A stretch of DNA of 64,000 nucleotides from Palsa-504 sp963705835. Its GTDB lineage: Bacteria > Actinomycetota > Actinomycetes > Streptosporangiales > Streptosporangiaceae. The first letter of the stretch is position 1. The number at the start of each line of letters is the position of its first letter. Below, piece by piece: positions 17,944 to 26,044 of the stretch. Position numbers and translations under genes: made by a program. The DNA lies in the NCBI GenBank assembly GCA_963705835.1, contig CAVPLC010000108.1:1-64000 (forward strand), in the 5' to 3' direction. The notes beneath the pieces are model-generated. The model saw only the letters and a list, made by a program, of their open reading frames with translations. It made no database searches and was not told the origin of the DNA.

Positions 17944-18459
17944 ATGGCGCCAGAGAGCAAGCGTCCGGGAGCGGGCACGGTAACCGCGCTGCGCCGGCCG
18001 CCGGTCCGGCAGTCGGTCCTGGTCCGCAGCGACCGGCAGCACACCTTTGATACCTTCGTCGCGACCATCGGCACGTGGTGGCCGGTCAACCCGTTCTCGG
18101 CCGGCCAGGACCGGGTCCGGGACGTGACGATCGAGCGGCACGACGGCGGCCGGGTCTATGAGACCTGGCAGGACGGCACCGAGGTCGACTGGGGCGAGCT
18201 GCTGGTCTGGGAGCCTCCCGCCCGGCTCGTGATGACCTGGAACATGACCCCGGTGGTCACCGAGGTCGAGCTGACCTTCGCCGAACTCGGCCCGGCTCTG
18301 ACCCGCGTCTCGGTCGAGCACCGCGGCTGGGAACGGCTGACCGAGGAGCAACTGGCGGAGGACTGCGCGCTGCCCGGCGGATACGCCGGCGGCTCGTACC
18401 GCGAGGGCTGGACCCGGATTCTCGGGCGCCTGGCCGCGGCGGCGGGAGGACAGCCGTGA
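17944..18459 (+). CDS. SRPBCC / AHSA1-like domain protein
   Basis: A 171-residue protein of the START-like SRPBCC fold. The usual pattern is visible: VLVRSDRQHTFDTFVATIGTWWP at the start, GGRVYETWQDGTEVDWGELLVWEPP, LVMTWNM, and VSVEHRGWERL near the end. The start at 17944 has a GGGGG eight bases upstream; ATG 17908 has none. Its last bases overlap the YciI GTG. ArsR plus AHSA1-like pairs are common in actinomycetes; the ligand is unknown. Confidence 0.8.
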   Translation: MAPESKRPGAGTVTALRRPPVRQSVLVRSDRQHTFDTFVATIGTWWPVNPFSAGQDRVRDVTIERHDGGRVYETWQDGTEVDWGELLVWEPPARLVMTWNMTPVVTEVELTFAELGPALTRVSVEHRGWERLTEEQLAEDCALPGGYAGGSYREGWTRILGRLAAAAGGQP

Positions 18460-18731
18460 AGGCCGTGGTGTTCTACGAGTCGGCCGACGACCTGGCGGCT
18501 AAGGTACCCCCGTACTTTGAGGCGCACCGTGCCCGCTGGGCCGAGTTCCGCGACCGCGGTGACCTGCTCATGATCGGGCCCTTCGCCCACGCCCAGGAAG
18601 AGGGCTCGATGGCGGTCTTCACCACCCGGGCGGCGGCCGAGGAGTTCGTCAAGGGTGACCCGTTCGTCCTCAACGGAGTAGTACGGAACTGGATTATCCG
18701 CGACTGGAACGAGGCCCTCGTTCCCGAGTAG
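18456..18731 (+). CDS. YciI-like protein
   Basis: A 91-residue protein of the YciI/DGPF family: FYESADDLAAKVPPYFEAHRARW, a GDLLMIGPF strand with the usual Gly-Pro, and FVKGDPFVLNGVV containing the conserved Asp-Pro-Phe. It starts with GTG 18456 in a GTGA overlap with the SRPBCC gene, so the two are co-translated. Members of this fold are small, often dimeric, and mostly of unknown reaction. Confidence 0.85.
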   Translation: MKAVVFYESADDLAAKVPPYFEAHRARWAEFRDRGDLLMIGPFAHAQEEGSMAVFTTRAAAEEFVKGDPFVLNGVVRNWIIRDWNEALVPE

Positions 18732-18769
18732 CACCCCGAGCAGCCCGGCGAGGAGCCCGCGGGTTTACC

Positions 18770-19489
18770 TCAGGCCGGCGGGCGCAGATCGGGCCATTGA
18801 TCGAGCGTGTACGCCATCTCCCAGAACATGCCCTCCAGCCGCGAGCTCATGGTGAAGATCTCCGCGAGCCGATCGCGCCGGTCGTCACTCATGACCTCGC
18901 GGCGTGTCATCTCGTCGAAGGTCTCGCGCATGTTGATGACCAGATCGGCCTCCTCTTCCTGGAGGTAGAAGCCGACCCAGTCCGAGTACACGGGGTGCTC
19001 CACCAGCTCGTCCTTGAGCCCGCGGGCGATCTCGATGTAGCTCCAGGAACACGGCAAGATGGCCGCGGTGATCTCCAGCGGGCCGCCTGCCGCCGCCGTG
19101 GCCAGCAGGAAGCTGGTGTAGGCCACGTTGGCCGGGGCCATCCCCAGCGAGCCCCCGCGGTCCTCGGCGCCCAGGCCGATCACCTGGTCCAGCAGCCGCC
19201 GGTTACTCGGGATCTCCAGGCGGATGATCCCGTCGAGCTGCCTAGTGAAGAATTCCAGCTCCGCCCCGGTGCCTGACTTGGCCGCGCCCAGCGCCATGCA
19301 GCGCGCGAAATCGGGCAGGAACAGCAGATCCTGCTCGATGAAGAAGCGGAACCGGTCGAGCGGCAGGGTACCGCGGGTGAGCTCGCCCAAGAACGGGTGC
19401 GCGTGCAAGCCGGCCCATATCCGGTCGCACCGGGCGCGCAGTCTCTCCGAGAAGTCCGGCTCCGCCGGCACGGTCCTCGAGGTCGTCAT
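18770..19489 (-). CDS. tenA: TenA/Thi-4 family thiaminase II-like protein
   Basis: A 239-residue all-helical protein. HPFLGELTRGTLPLDRFRFFIEQD is the family N-terminal signature; the active-site cysteine region reads ILPCSWSYIEIA, and the C-terminal TMSSRLEGMFWEMAY supplies the conserved Glu/Trp. TenA hydrolyses aminopyrimidine products of thiamine breakdown for salvage; some members with this layout act on other formylaminopyrimidines. No thiamine genes adjoin it, and no TPP riboswitch is recognisable upstream. It converges with the YciI gene. Confidence 0.85.
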   Translation of the reverse strand: MTTSRTVPAEPDFSERLRARCDRIWAGLHAHPFLGELTRGTLPLDRFRFFIEQDLLFLPDFARCMALGAAKSGTGAELEFFTRQLDGIIRLEIPSNRRLLDQVIGLGAEDRGGSLGMAPANVAYTSFLLATAAAGGPLEITAAILPCSWSYIEIARGLKDELVEHPVYSDWVGFYLQEEEADLVINMRETFDEMTRREVMSDDRRDRLAEIFTMSSRLEGMFWEMAYTLDQWPDLRPPA

Positions 19490-19615
19490 GATCGCACCCT
19501 AGCTTCATATCCGGCGTAGCTGGCCCGCTCATTTTCCGTGCCCCGGTTCGTCTCGTTCGCGACTGGTCGGCCCCCGGCGCCGGCCGCCAGGATTCGTGGA
19601 AGGTGGTCTCGACCC

Positions 19616-20008
19616 GTGAGCTGGTCGGTAAAGAGCGTCGACTTCATCACCCTGTTCGTCGAGGACCTCGATCGCGCCAAGGCGTTCTATCAGGACGTCT
19701 TCGACCTGCCGCTGATCTACGAAGACGAGAGCTCGGCGGTCTTCCGCTTCCAGAACACCGGCGTCAACCTGCTCAGTTCCGCCGCCGCCAGCGAACTCGT
19801 CGAGCCGGCGGCGGTCGCCGGGCCCGAGGCCGGATCGCGCCTGGTGTTCACCATCGGCGTGGACGACGTCGACGCCGTATGCGCCGAACTGACCGGGCGC
19901 GGAGTAACGCTGCTCAACGGCCCGATGGACCGGCCCTGGGGTATTCGCACGGCCAGCTTCACCGACCCCGCCGGCCACATCTGGGAGATCGCCCAGGACC
20001 TGGCCTAG
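19616..20008 (+). CDS. VOC-family (glyoxalase/bleomycin resistance-like) protein
   Basis: A 130-residue protein with two beta-alpha-beta-beta-beta units: VDFITLFVEDLDRAKAFYQD at the start, and FTDPAGHIWEIAQDLA with the metal-ligand glutamate at the end. The frame is open from further upstream, but GTG 19616 (following GGAAGGTGG) gives the usual family length. Single-domain VOC proteins dimerise to form a metal site; the substrate cannot be told. Confidence 0.8.
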   Translation: MSWSVKSVDFITLFVEDLDRAKAFYQDVFDLPLIYEDESSAVFRFQNTGVNLLSSAAASELVEPAAVAGPEAGSRLVFTIGVDDVDAVCAELTGRGVTLLNGPMDRPWGIRTASFTDPAGHIWEIAQDLA

Positions 20009-20066
20009 GGTTTGCCCGTGGGGTCGTGGCCCACCGGGCCCCGCGCCAGCGAGCAGGAGGCAGCGA

Positions 20067-21110
20067 TTGATCAGGTCGGCGAGGGTTTCTGACGCGACTA
20101 GCCTCGCCGAACTGTGGCGCGCGGCGGGCCTGCGATTCCACCCCGAACTCACCGAACGCGAACTGACCTCCGCCCTACGACCTGACCTCGTGCTGGTCGA
20201 GGAGGAAGCCGCCGGCGAGATCACCGGAACCGTGTTCGGCACGTTCGACGGGGTACGCGGCTGGGTGCGGCACCTGGCCACCAGGCCGGACCGGCGAGGT
20301 CGCGGGATCGCGACGGCCCTGCTCGCCGAGCTCGAGCGCCGCCTGCTCGCCGCCGGCTGCCCGAAGGTCAACCTGCTCATCGAGCCGTACAACGCCGCCG
20401 TGGCCGGCTTTTACGCCAGGCTCGGCTACCGCCAAGACGAGCTGCTCTTCATGGAGAAGTGGCTGGTCGCAGGTCCCCCGCAGCCCTGCCAGCCAAAGGC
20501 CCGCAGCTGGCGCGACATTCGGCCTGATTTGTCCGCCGACCCGTACGTCTTCGCCAGATGCGACAAGGGGGAGCCGCCGCCCGGCCTGGTCCCGTTCGCG
20601 GTCATCCGCGAGGACGAAGGCCTCACCCTGGTCCTGACCAGGACCGACGCGGACCGTGCCGGGCTGGCCTACGACTACGTCGCCGCGCGGATAACGTTGC
20701 GCGTCAACTCCGCGCTCTCCGACGTGGGCCTGACCGCGATGTTCAGCCGGATCCTGGCCGACACCGGGATCAGCTGTAACGTCATCGCCGGCCTGACCCA
20801 CGACCACCTGTTCGTGGAGTGGGATCGCGGCGCCCGTGCCCTAGCCCTGCTGCGAGACCTCTTACCGCGCCCTGGCCGTGCACCGAGACCGCTTACGAGC
20901 GGGGTGCCGCTGACAGGGTGCGGCACCCCGCTCCGGAAGGCAGGCGTCTGCGGGGCAAACGCCGCGCCGCGCGCCCGCCTATGGCGTATCCCCGCTGCGA
21001 TCCCCGACGACAGGGCGGATCGCTTCCACCATCGCTCACCCCCCGAAAAGGGGCAACTCATTTTCCGCCGCCTGCCCGCGGGACACCCACCCGGCCGCCA
21101 CGCTTCATGA
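20067..21110 (+). CDS. GNAT acetyltransferase fused to an ACT-like domain
   Basis: Residues 1-130 are a GNAT domain: WVRHLATRPDRRGRGIATALL is the acetyl-CoA loop (motif A), and NAAVAGFYARLGYR is motif B. Residues 145-275 are a second domain of ACT_7 type, with VFARCDKGEPPPGLVPFAVI, LTLVLTRTDADRAGL, ITLRVNSALSDVGL and ISCNVIAGLTHDHLFVEW. The last ~70 residues are Arg/Pro/His-rich and include a strong hairpin (20897-20933). One extra base near 20856 would explain this: without it the frame stops at 20911-20913, giving a 281-residue protein ending at the hairpin. As written, the ORF runs to 21110 and overlaps the next gene. Confidence 0.75.
   Translation: MIRSARVSDATSLAELWRAAGLRFHPELTERELTSALRPDLVLVEEEAAGEITGTVFGTFDGVRGWVRHLATRPDRRGRGIATALLAELERRLLAAGCPKVNLLIEPYNAAVAGFYARLGYRQDELLFMEKWLVAGPPQPCQPKARSWRDIRPDLSADPYVFARCDKGEPPPGLVPFAVIREDEGLTLVLTRTDADRAGLAYDYVAARITLRVNSALSDVGLTAMFSRILADTGISCNVIAGLTHDHLFVEWDRGARALALLRDLLPRPGRAPRPLTSGVPLTGCGTPLRKAGVCGANAAPRARLWRIPAAIPDDRADRFHHRSPPEKGQLIFRRLPAGHPPGRHAS
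20897..20933. terminator. Perfect 13-bp stem-loop, probable terminator of the GNAT-ACT gene
   Basis: GAGCGGGGTGCCG (20897-20909) pairs exactly with CGGCACCCCGCTC (20921-20933) around an 11-base loop. No T-run follows, as is common in very GC-rich actinomycetes. It lies inside the literal ORF but just at the stop predicted if one upstream base is an insertion. Confidence 0.6.
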
Positions 21111-22054
21111 TCCCTTCACGGTGGACCGGCATCCTTGACCGGGTGAACGTCCCGCACATCCTGCGCCCGGCCGTCCTGCTGGCCGCCCTGTGCGTCACCG
21201 CGTGCAGCGCGGCACCGCCAGCCACCCCCGCGCACCCCGGCGACCCGGCGGCCACGGTCACCGCGAAAGCCAAGACCAAGGCCAGGGCCGTGCCCGCCGC
21301 CCCCGTCCCTGTAGGCCCGCCCCACGTCACCGTGTCAAGGCTGCGCACCTCCGACGGATCGCTCCTGACCGTGGCCGTCTTCGGCGGCTCGGTCCGGTAC
21401 GTGCTGCACAACGGCAGCCAGGACCCCGGGCCCGCCCACGCCGCGCTGGTCCGGGCCGGCCCGTCCGTCACCGGCGCCGAACGCACCCGCCTGCTCGCCG
21501 CCTTCAACGGCGGCTTCCTGATGCGCTCGCGCGCCGGCGGTTACGAGCAGGAAGGCCACGTGTTCCGCTCGCTGCGCCACGGCCTGGCCAGCCTGGTCAT
21601 CGACCGCTCCGGCCGCGCCCAGATCGGGGTCTGGGGCGCTGGCCTGCCGCTACCCGGCGAGGCCGTCTACAGCGTCCGGCAGAACCTGTGGCCGCTGGTC
21701 CTCGACGGCCGGCCCACCGCGCAGGCGGCCAGGTGGTGGCGGTGGGGAGGCACCATCGGCCACGCCGAGTACGTGGCCCGCAGCGCGCTCGGCGAGACCG
21801 CCTCCGGCGAGCTCCTCTACGTGGCCAGCATGTCCACCACCCCGCAGGACCTGGCCGTCGCGCTGGCCCGCAGCGGCGCGCGAACCGGCATGGAGCTCGA
21901 CATCAACCCGGAATGGGTTCAGCTCGCCACCGCCCGCAACCCGGGCGGCTCGCTCGCCGCCGCGATCCCCGGTCAGGTCCGCCCGGCCAACCAGTACCTC
22001 ACCGGCTGGACCCGCGACTTCATCGCCGTCCTGGCCCCCTTGGCCCCGGCCTAG
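21107..22054 (+). CDS. Secreted lipoprotein with phosphodiester glycosidase (NAGPA) domain
   Basis: About 315 residues. The N-terminus is a lipoprotein signal (ILRPAVLLAALCVTAC with the lipobox cysteine), then an Ala/Pro/Lys linker, then the NAGPA-type domain: LLAAFNGGFLMRSRAGGYEQEG, LASLVIDRSGRAQIGVWG, and MELDINPEWVQLA near the end. Domains of this family cleave GlcNAc-1-phosphodiester linkages or related surface glycans; the protein would be anchored outside the membrane. ATG 21107 is used; GTG 21143, closer to the signal sequence, is an alternative. Confidence 0.75.
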   Translation: MIPSRWTGILDRVNVPHILRPAVLLAALCVTACSAAPPATPAHPGDPAATVTAKAKTKARAVPAAPVPVGPPHVTVSRLRTSDGSLLTVAVFGGSVRYVLHNGSQDPGPAHAALVRAGPSVTGAERTRLLAAFNGGFLMRSRAGGYEQEGHVFRSLRHGLASLVIDRSGRAQIGVWGAGLPLPGEAVYSVRQNLWPLVLDGRPTAQAARWWRWGGTIGHAEYVARSALGETASGELLYVASMSTTPQDLAVALARSGARTGMELDINPEWVQLATARNPGGSLAAAIPGQVRPANQYLTGWTRDFIAVLAPLAPA

Positions 22055-22070
22055 ACCCCTCAGACCCCCG

Positions 22071-22706
22071 TCAGCGCAGGTCGCCGCGCTCGCGCAGCGC
22101 CCGGAGGTCCTCGGCGGCCCTGTGGGTGACCATGAAGAACTCCAGGATCATCCGGTAGATCGCCATCACGATGAGGATGAACAGCGGATCCCCGAACAGC
22201 AGCGTCAAGATACCGAAGGGCGTGCTCGCCTTGAACACGATGATGGTGAACACCAGCGCGCTGACCACCGTGCCGATCGTGATCAGCATGTAGAGCACCC
22301 TGATGACCTTCGGCGTCACGAACGAGGTGAACCCGAAGTCGAACAGCGCGCCCAGGAATCCCCTGGCGTCCGCGGCGTCGCCCGGGACCGGCTCCCCGAT
22401 CGCCGCGGTCACCGGCTCGGCCTCCGCGCGCGCCGTCCCCGCTTCGGCCGCCGGCGCGAACGGGCCGCCCTCCCCGAACAGGTCGGCGTTCGCGAACGGA
22501 TCGGACTTCGCCGCGCCGTAACCGCCGGCGTCCTGAGCCCGGAAGCCGACGGTGCGGTAGGCGTCGGTGGCCCTGGCGGTGTGCGCGCCGGCCGTCCCGT
22601 TGCCGTAGCCGTCGGCCGTCCCCGCGCCGGAGAACGGCCCGCGGGCGGCGTGGCTGCCGCGACTCCAGTCATCCGGCAGGTCCTGACGTGAGGAGTGATC
22701 TGGCAT
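22071..22706 (-). CDS. DUF4282 domain membrane protein
   Basis: A 211-residue protein. The first half is a disordered Gly/Ala/Asp-rich segment; the second half is the DUF4282 domain with two transmembrane helices (YMLITIGTVVSALVFTIIVF and LLFGDPLFILIVMAIYRMI) followed by FFMVTHRAAEDLRAL. The start at 22706 has GGGAGG four bases upstream. Function unknown; the family is widespread in actinobacteria. Divergent from the protease cassette. Confidence 0.85.
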   Translation of the reverse strand: MPDHSSRQDLPDDWSRGSHAARGPFSGAGTADGYGNGTAGAHTARATDAYRTVGFRAQDAGGYGAAKSDPFANADLFGEGGPFAPAAEAGTARAEAEPVTAAIGEPVPGDAADARGFLGALFDFGFTSFVTPKVIRVLYMLITIGTVVSALVFTIIVFKASTPFGILTLLFGDPLFILIVMAIYRMILEFFMVTHRAAEDLRALRERGDLR

Positions 22707-23085
22707 CGTGCCTCCCGAGGGGAATGAGGCTGGTACTGGCCTGGCGGCCACATTACTTACCCCGAAGCCGCGAAATACGCACTTTCCAGAAGATGACAGA
22801 TAATGGTAATCCTTAATACCTATAACGCTATGCGGCTTATGAGTGACTATTTAAGGGCCCCCTGCACCGAGGTCCCCCGGCTCCGCTCGAGCGCGGCCGG
22901 CCGCCGTACCCCCTCGCCGGCGAGAAGATCGTTATTTTTCCGAACGGGCAGTGGTGCTCGGTTCCCGCCCCGTGCTCGCGCGCAACCCCGATGAGCCGAA
23001 CGGCCCGGCCCTCGTCAGCACCCTTCCGGCCGGCGTAATGCGCGCGGTACCATGCGCCCGAGCCGAGACGTGAATGGAAGATGAC
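22707..23085. other. Divergent intergenic region
   Basis: 379 bases. The half near DUF4282 is strikingly AT-rich for this genome (about 22755-22850) and probably holds promoters in both directions. The other half contains the dispersed element at 22923. An open frame from 22803 has no protein-like composition and is not called. Confidence 0.5.
22923..22961. repeat. Dispersed intergenic element, copy A
   Basis: AGAAGATCGTTATTTTTCCG followed by AACGGGCAGTGGTGCTCGG. It matches two other intergenic sites in this window (37275 and 56101), with a common core of AAGATC, an AT-rich run, TCCGAACGG and GGTGC. See findings. Confidence 0.5.
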
Positions 23086-23394
23086 ATGGGGCAGAACTCT
23101 GCGGACGCGGCGCCGCTGATCGTCGAATTCCCGCTGGAGGGCGGGGTGCGCGCAATCGCGCGTACCCCCGCCGACCTCGCCGCGAAGTCATCGGAGGTAA
23201 TCGACGAGGCGATGGGAACCATTAGCGAGATGAGCAGTCGTTTCCGGCGCACCGTGGAACAAATGCCCGTCCGCCCGTCCCAGATAGAACTGTCCTTCGG
23301 CATCAAGCTGAGCGCCGAGGTCGGCGCGATCGTCTCCAAGGTGGGCGGCGAGGCGGCCCTCGGCGTCCGCCTGGTCTGGGGCGACGCCGGCTAG
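23086..23394 (+). CDS. Trypsin-co-occurring domain protein (CU044_2847 / Trypco1 type)
   Basis: A 102-residue protein with the features of the small partner found beside trypsin-like proteases in actinobacterial conflict loci: VEFPLEGGVRAIARTP at the start, a helix with SSEVIDEAMGTISEMSSRFR, and IELSFGIKLSAEVGAIVSK followed by ALGVRLVW. It probably forms a small beta-rich domain. ATG 23086 has GGAAG seven bases upstream; ATG 23074 is also possible. It lies 16 bases before the protease gene, so the two are co-transcribed. Confidence 0.75.
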   Translation: MGQNSADAAPLIVEFPLEGGVRAIARTPADLAAKSSEVIDEAMGTISEMSSRFRRTVEQMPVRPSQIELSFGIKLSAEVGAIVSKVGGEAALGVRLVWGDAG

Positions 23395-23410
23395 CGGCGG
23401 GTAGCCGCAG

Positions 23411-24826
23411 ATGTCCGAATACTCCGTCTTCGAGGTGACGAGCTCCGACCAGGGCAACCCGAGCGCGGGCACGGCCTTCGCCATCGACCGCGTCGCCTCC
23501 CGCACCTACCTGGTGACCTGCGCGCACGTCATCAGGGCGGTCGGCCAGGCCAGCGTCCGCATCGACGAGGACTCGGACGTCCGCGTCGAGGCGCTCGGTG
23601 ACCCCGACGGACCGGACGACCTGGCCGTGCTGTCGGCCGAACTGCCCAGTGCCCGTCCGCTCCGGCTCTCGCCGTCGAGCCCGGCCGGCGGCGAGTGCAC
23701 GGTCGTGGGCTACACCTCGGTCGTCGGCGGCGCGGCGGTGGCCAGACACGGGGACCGGCTGGCCGAGCTGACCCAGTTGCGGTCGATACCTGGCCGGCTG
23801 GCCGACCGCACGCAGCTCCGCCGCCCCGGCCGGCCCGCGGTCCCGGCCTGGATGCTGAGCACGAGCGAGGACCTGACCGAAGGCATCAGCGGCGGCCCGG
23901 TCATCGACGGTGACAGCCGCGAGGTCGTCGGCGTGGCTTCGCTGTCATTGCGCGGCCAGGGCAAGGCCATCGCCATCGCGGCCGAGGCGCTACAGAAGCT
24001 GTGGCCGGCCGGGGTGGACCGGCTGCGCGGCGCGCGTCCGGTCCGCGGGATCGGATTCGTGCCGGTGCCCGGCGGGACCTTCCAGATGGGGACGAGCGAG
24101 AGCCGGGCCGCGGAATTGGCTGAGCTCAAGACGGCGGGTAATTTCCTCAGCGAGGCTCCCGCCTGCCAGGTGTCGATTCCCGGGTATTACATTTCCCGCC
24201 ACGTGGTCACGAATTCGCAGTACGCCGAATTCACCCGGGCCACCGGGCACCGGGTGCCCCAGGCCGGGGACAGCATGTCGCAGCAAGTCAGCTGGCATCC
24301 GCTTACCCGGCTCCCCCCGGAGGACATGGACGACTTTCCCGTGGTGCTGGTCTCCTGGCACGACGCCGCCGCCTACTGCGAGTGGTTCGGCGGGCGGCTG
24401 CCCACCGAGGCCGAATGGGAGAAGGCGGCCCGGGGCACCCGCGGATGGGAGTGGCCCTGGGGAGACCAGTGGGACCCCGCCCGCTGCAACACGGCCGAAG
24501 GCCCGCAGCCGCCGGGCATGACGCCGGTGGGCACGTTCTCCCCGCTCGGCGATAGCCCGTACCGGGTCGCGGACATGAGCGGCAACGTATGGGAATGGTG
24601 CGCCAACGTCATGAAGCCGTACCCGTACCGGCCCGATGACGGCCGGGAGAGCGAGGCCGCGCTGGGCGAGCGGGTCATCCGCGGCGGCGCGTGGGGCGAG
24701 GGCCGGTACCGCTGCCGCTGCGCCAGCCGCAACGCCACCGCGCCGGACGACATCGGCTTCACCATCGGCTTCCGCGTGGTGCTGCCGGCCGACTCCGAGC
24801 TGCTGTTCCAGGCCGAGGGTTCATGA
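23411..24826 (+). CDS. Trypsin-like serine protease fused to a formylglycine-generating-enzyme-like domain
   Basis: A 471-residue protein with two domains. Residues 1-205 are a trypsin fold with the catalytic triad visible: His in YLVTCAHVIRA, Asp in DGPDDLAVLSAEL, Ser in LTEGISGGPVIDGD. Residues 210-470 are an FGE-sulfatase/SUMF1 domain (FVPVPGGTFQMGTSESRA, PVVLVSWHDAAAYCEWFGG, GRLPTEAEWEKAARG, MSGNVWEWCAN, RVIRGGAWGEGR, GFRV). The cysteines of true FGE are not at the usual positions, so this is probably a C-lectin-like binding module. No signal peptide, so it is cytoplasmic. Its stop overlaps the glycosyltransferase start (ATGA). Protease plus sensor architecture fits an activated effector. 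Confidence 0.85.
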   Translation: MSEYSVFEVTSSDQGNPSAGTAFAIDRVASRTYLVTCAHVIRAVGQASVRIDEDSDVRVEALGDPDGPDDLAVLSAELPSARPLRLSPSSPAGGECTVVGYTSVVGGAAVARHGDRLAELTQLRSIPGRLADRTQLRRPGRPAVPAWMLSTSEDLTEGISGGPVIDGDSREVVGVASLSLRGQGKAIAIAAEALQKLWPAGVDRLRGARPVRGIGFVPVPGGTFQMGTSESRAAELAELKTAGNFLSEAPACQVSIPGYYISRHVVTNSQYAEFTRATGHRVPQAGDSMSQQVSWHPLTRLPPEDMDDFPVVLVSWHDAAAYCEWFGGRLPTEAEWEKAARGTRGWEWPWGDQWDPARCNTAEGPQPPGMTPVGTFSPLGDSPYRVADMSGNVWEWCANVMKPYPYRPDDGRESEAALGERVIRGGAWGEGRYRCRCASRNATAPDDIGFTIGFRVVLPADSELLFQAEGS

Positions 24827-26028
24827 GCGGGGCCCGCGTCCTGCTGATGGCGTCGGAGTACCCGCCGCACACGTACGGCGGGCTGGGGACCCACGTCTAC
24901 GAGCTCAGCGGCGCGCTCGCGCGACGAGGCGTGAAGCTGGGGCTCGTGGTGCCCGCGAAGCCCGGCTATGTCACGCCGCCGGCCGGGATCGACCTGCTCG
25001 AGGTGCCCGTCACGGGCGCGGACAGCGACGGCGAGTTCTGGCTGCGGTTCTGCGACGAGGCGGCCTCGGCCGCCGAACGGTCCTGGGGGCGCGCCGACCT
25101 CATCCACGCTCACGACTGGATGACCGTGCTCGGCGGCATCCGGATGCGGGACTCGCTGGGAATCCCCCTGATGTTCAGCGTCCACCTGCCGCAGGTGGCC
25201 GAGCCCAACGTGTCGATGGAGGGCCTGGGCCTGCTGCATGCGGACTGCGTCATGGTCAACAGCCGCGCGGTCGCCGCGGAGCTGGCCCAGCGCAAGCTCC
25301 CGATCAAGGCGCTCAACGTCGTGCCCAACGGCGTCGACCTCACCCGTTTCCGCCCGGTTGGCCCTGCTCCGCGGAACGGCACGATCGTGCTGGTCGGCAG
25401 GCTGGTGGCGCAGAAGGGCGTCGATGTCGCCCTGCGCGCCCTGGTGGCGGTGCTCGGCCGCTGCCCGGAGGCCAGGCTGGTCGTGGCCGGCGACGGGGAC
25501 CAGGCCCTGTACCTCCAGCGGACCGCGCGCTACCTCGGGGTCGCATCCCACGTCGACTTCGCCGGCTGGCAGGGTACAGACGCGCTGGTCGCCCTGTACC
25601 AGCGGGCGGACGTGGTCGTGGTGCCGAGCCGCTACGAGCCGTTCGGGCTGGTCGCGCTGGAGGCCATGGCCTGCGGCCGCCCGGTGGTCGCGTCCGGCAC
25701 CGGCGGCCTGGCCGAGATCGTGGCCGACGGCGAGACGGGATACCTGGTCCCGCCCGAGGACGAGCTGCGGCTGGCCCAGCGCGTCGTGCAGCTGTTGCTC
25801 GACCACGACACCGCGGCGCGGCTGGGGATGGCAGCCCGGCGGTGGGCGGAATCGTATGGCTGGGACTCGATCGCGGCGCGGACCGAGCAGATATATGGTC
25901 AGATCGCCGACGCTGAGATCACCTCGCCGCTGGGGCGCCCCGACGCTCTGGTCGACGACCTCCTCCGCTCGGTGACGCCCGCCAGCAGGACGGTTGCGGA
26001 GCGGCTCGTGACCATGGGCAGGACATAA
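24823..26028 (+). CDS. GT4/GT5-type glycosyltransferase
   Basis: A 401-residue GT-B protein. The N-terminal domain opens with LLMASEYPPHTYGGLGTHVYELSGAL and includes DLIHAHDWMTVLGG, as in glycogen-synthase-like and GT4 enzymes. The C-terminal domain has NGTIVLVGRLVAQKGVDVAL, the acceptor/nucleotide motif SRYEPFGLVALEAMACGRPVVAS (EX7E) and GETGYLVPP. It would transfer sugar from an NDP-sugar to an unknown acceptor. ATGA overlap with the protease-FGE gene makes translational coupling certain in principle. It is not beside other glycan genes, so its role is probably tied to the cassette. Confidence 0.8.
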   Translation: MSGARVLLMASEYPPHTYGGLGTHVYELSGALARRGVKLGLVVPAKPGYVTPPAGIDLLEVPVTGADSDGEFWLRFCDEAASAAERSWGRADLIHAHDWMTVLGGIRMRDSLGIPLMFSVHLPQVAEPNVSMEGLGLLHADCVMVNSRAVAAELAQRKLPIKALNVVPNGVDLTRFRPVGPAPRNGTIVLVGRLVAQKGVDVALRALVAVLGRCPEARLVVAGDGDQALYLQRTARYLGVASHVDFAGWQGTDALVALYQRADVVVVPSRYEPFGLVALEAMACGRPVVASGTGGLAEIVADGETGYLVPPEDELRLAQRVVQLLLDHDTAARLGMAARRWAESYGWDSIAARTEQIYGQIADAEITSPLGRPDALVDDLLRSVTPASRTVAERLVTMGRT

Positions 26029-26044
26029 CCGGTGAGGTGACCTT

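Noticed and set aside
19490..19615. TPP riboswitch before tenA
   Set aside because: The conserved CTGAGA and GATCTGG-type core is not present on the complement.
22803..22994. Small frame in the DUF4282-Trypco1 gap
   Set aside because: No ribosome-binding site and no protein-like composition.
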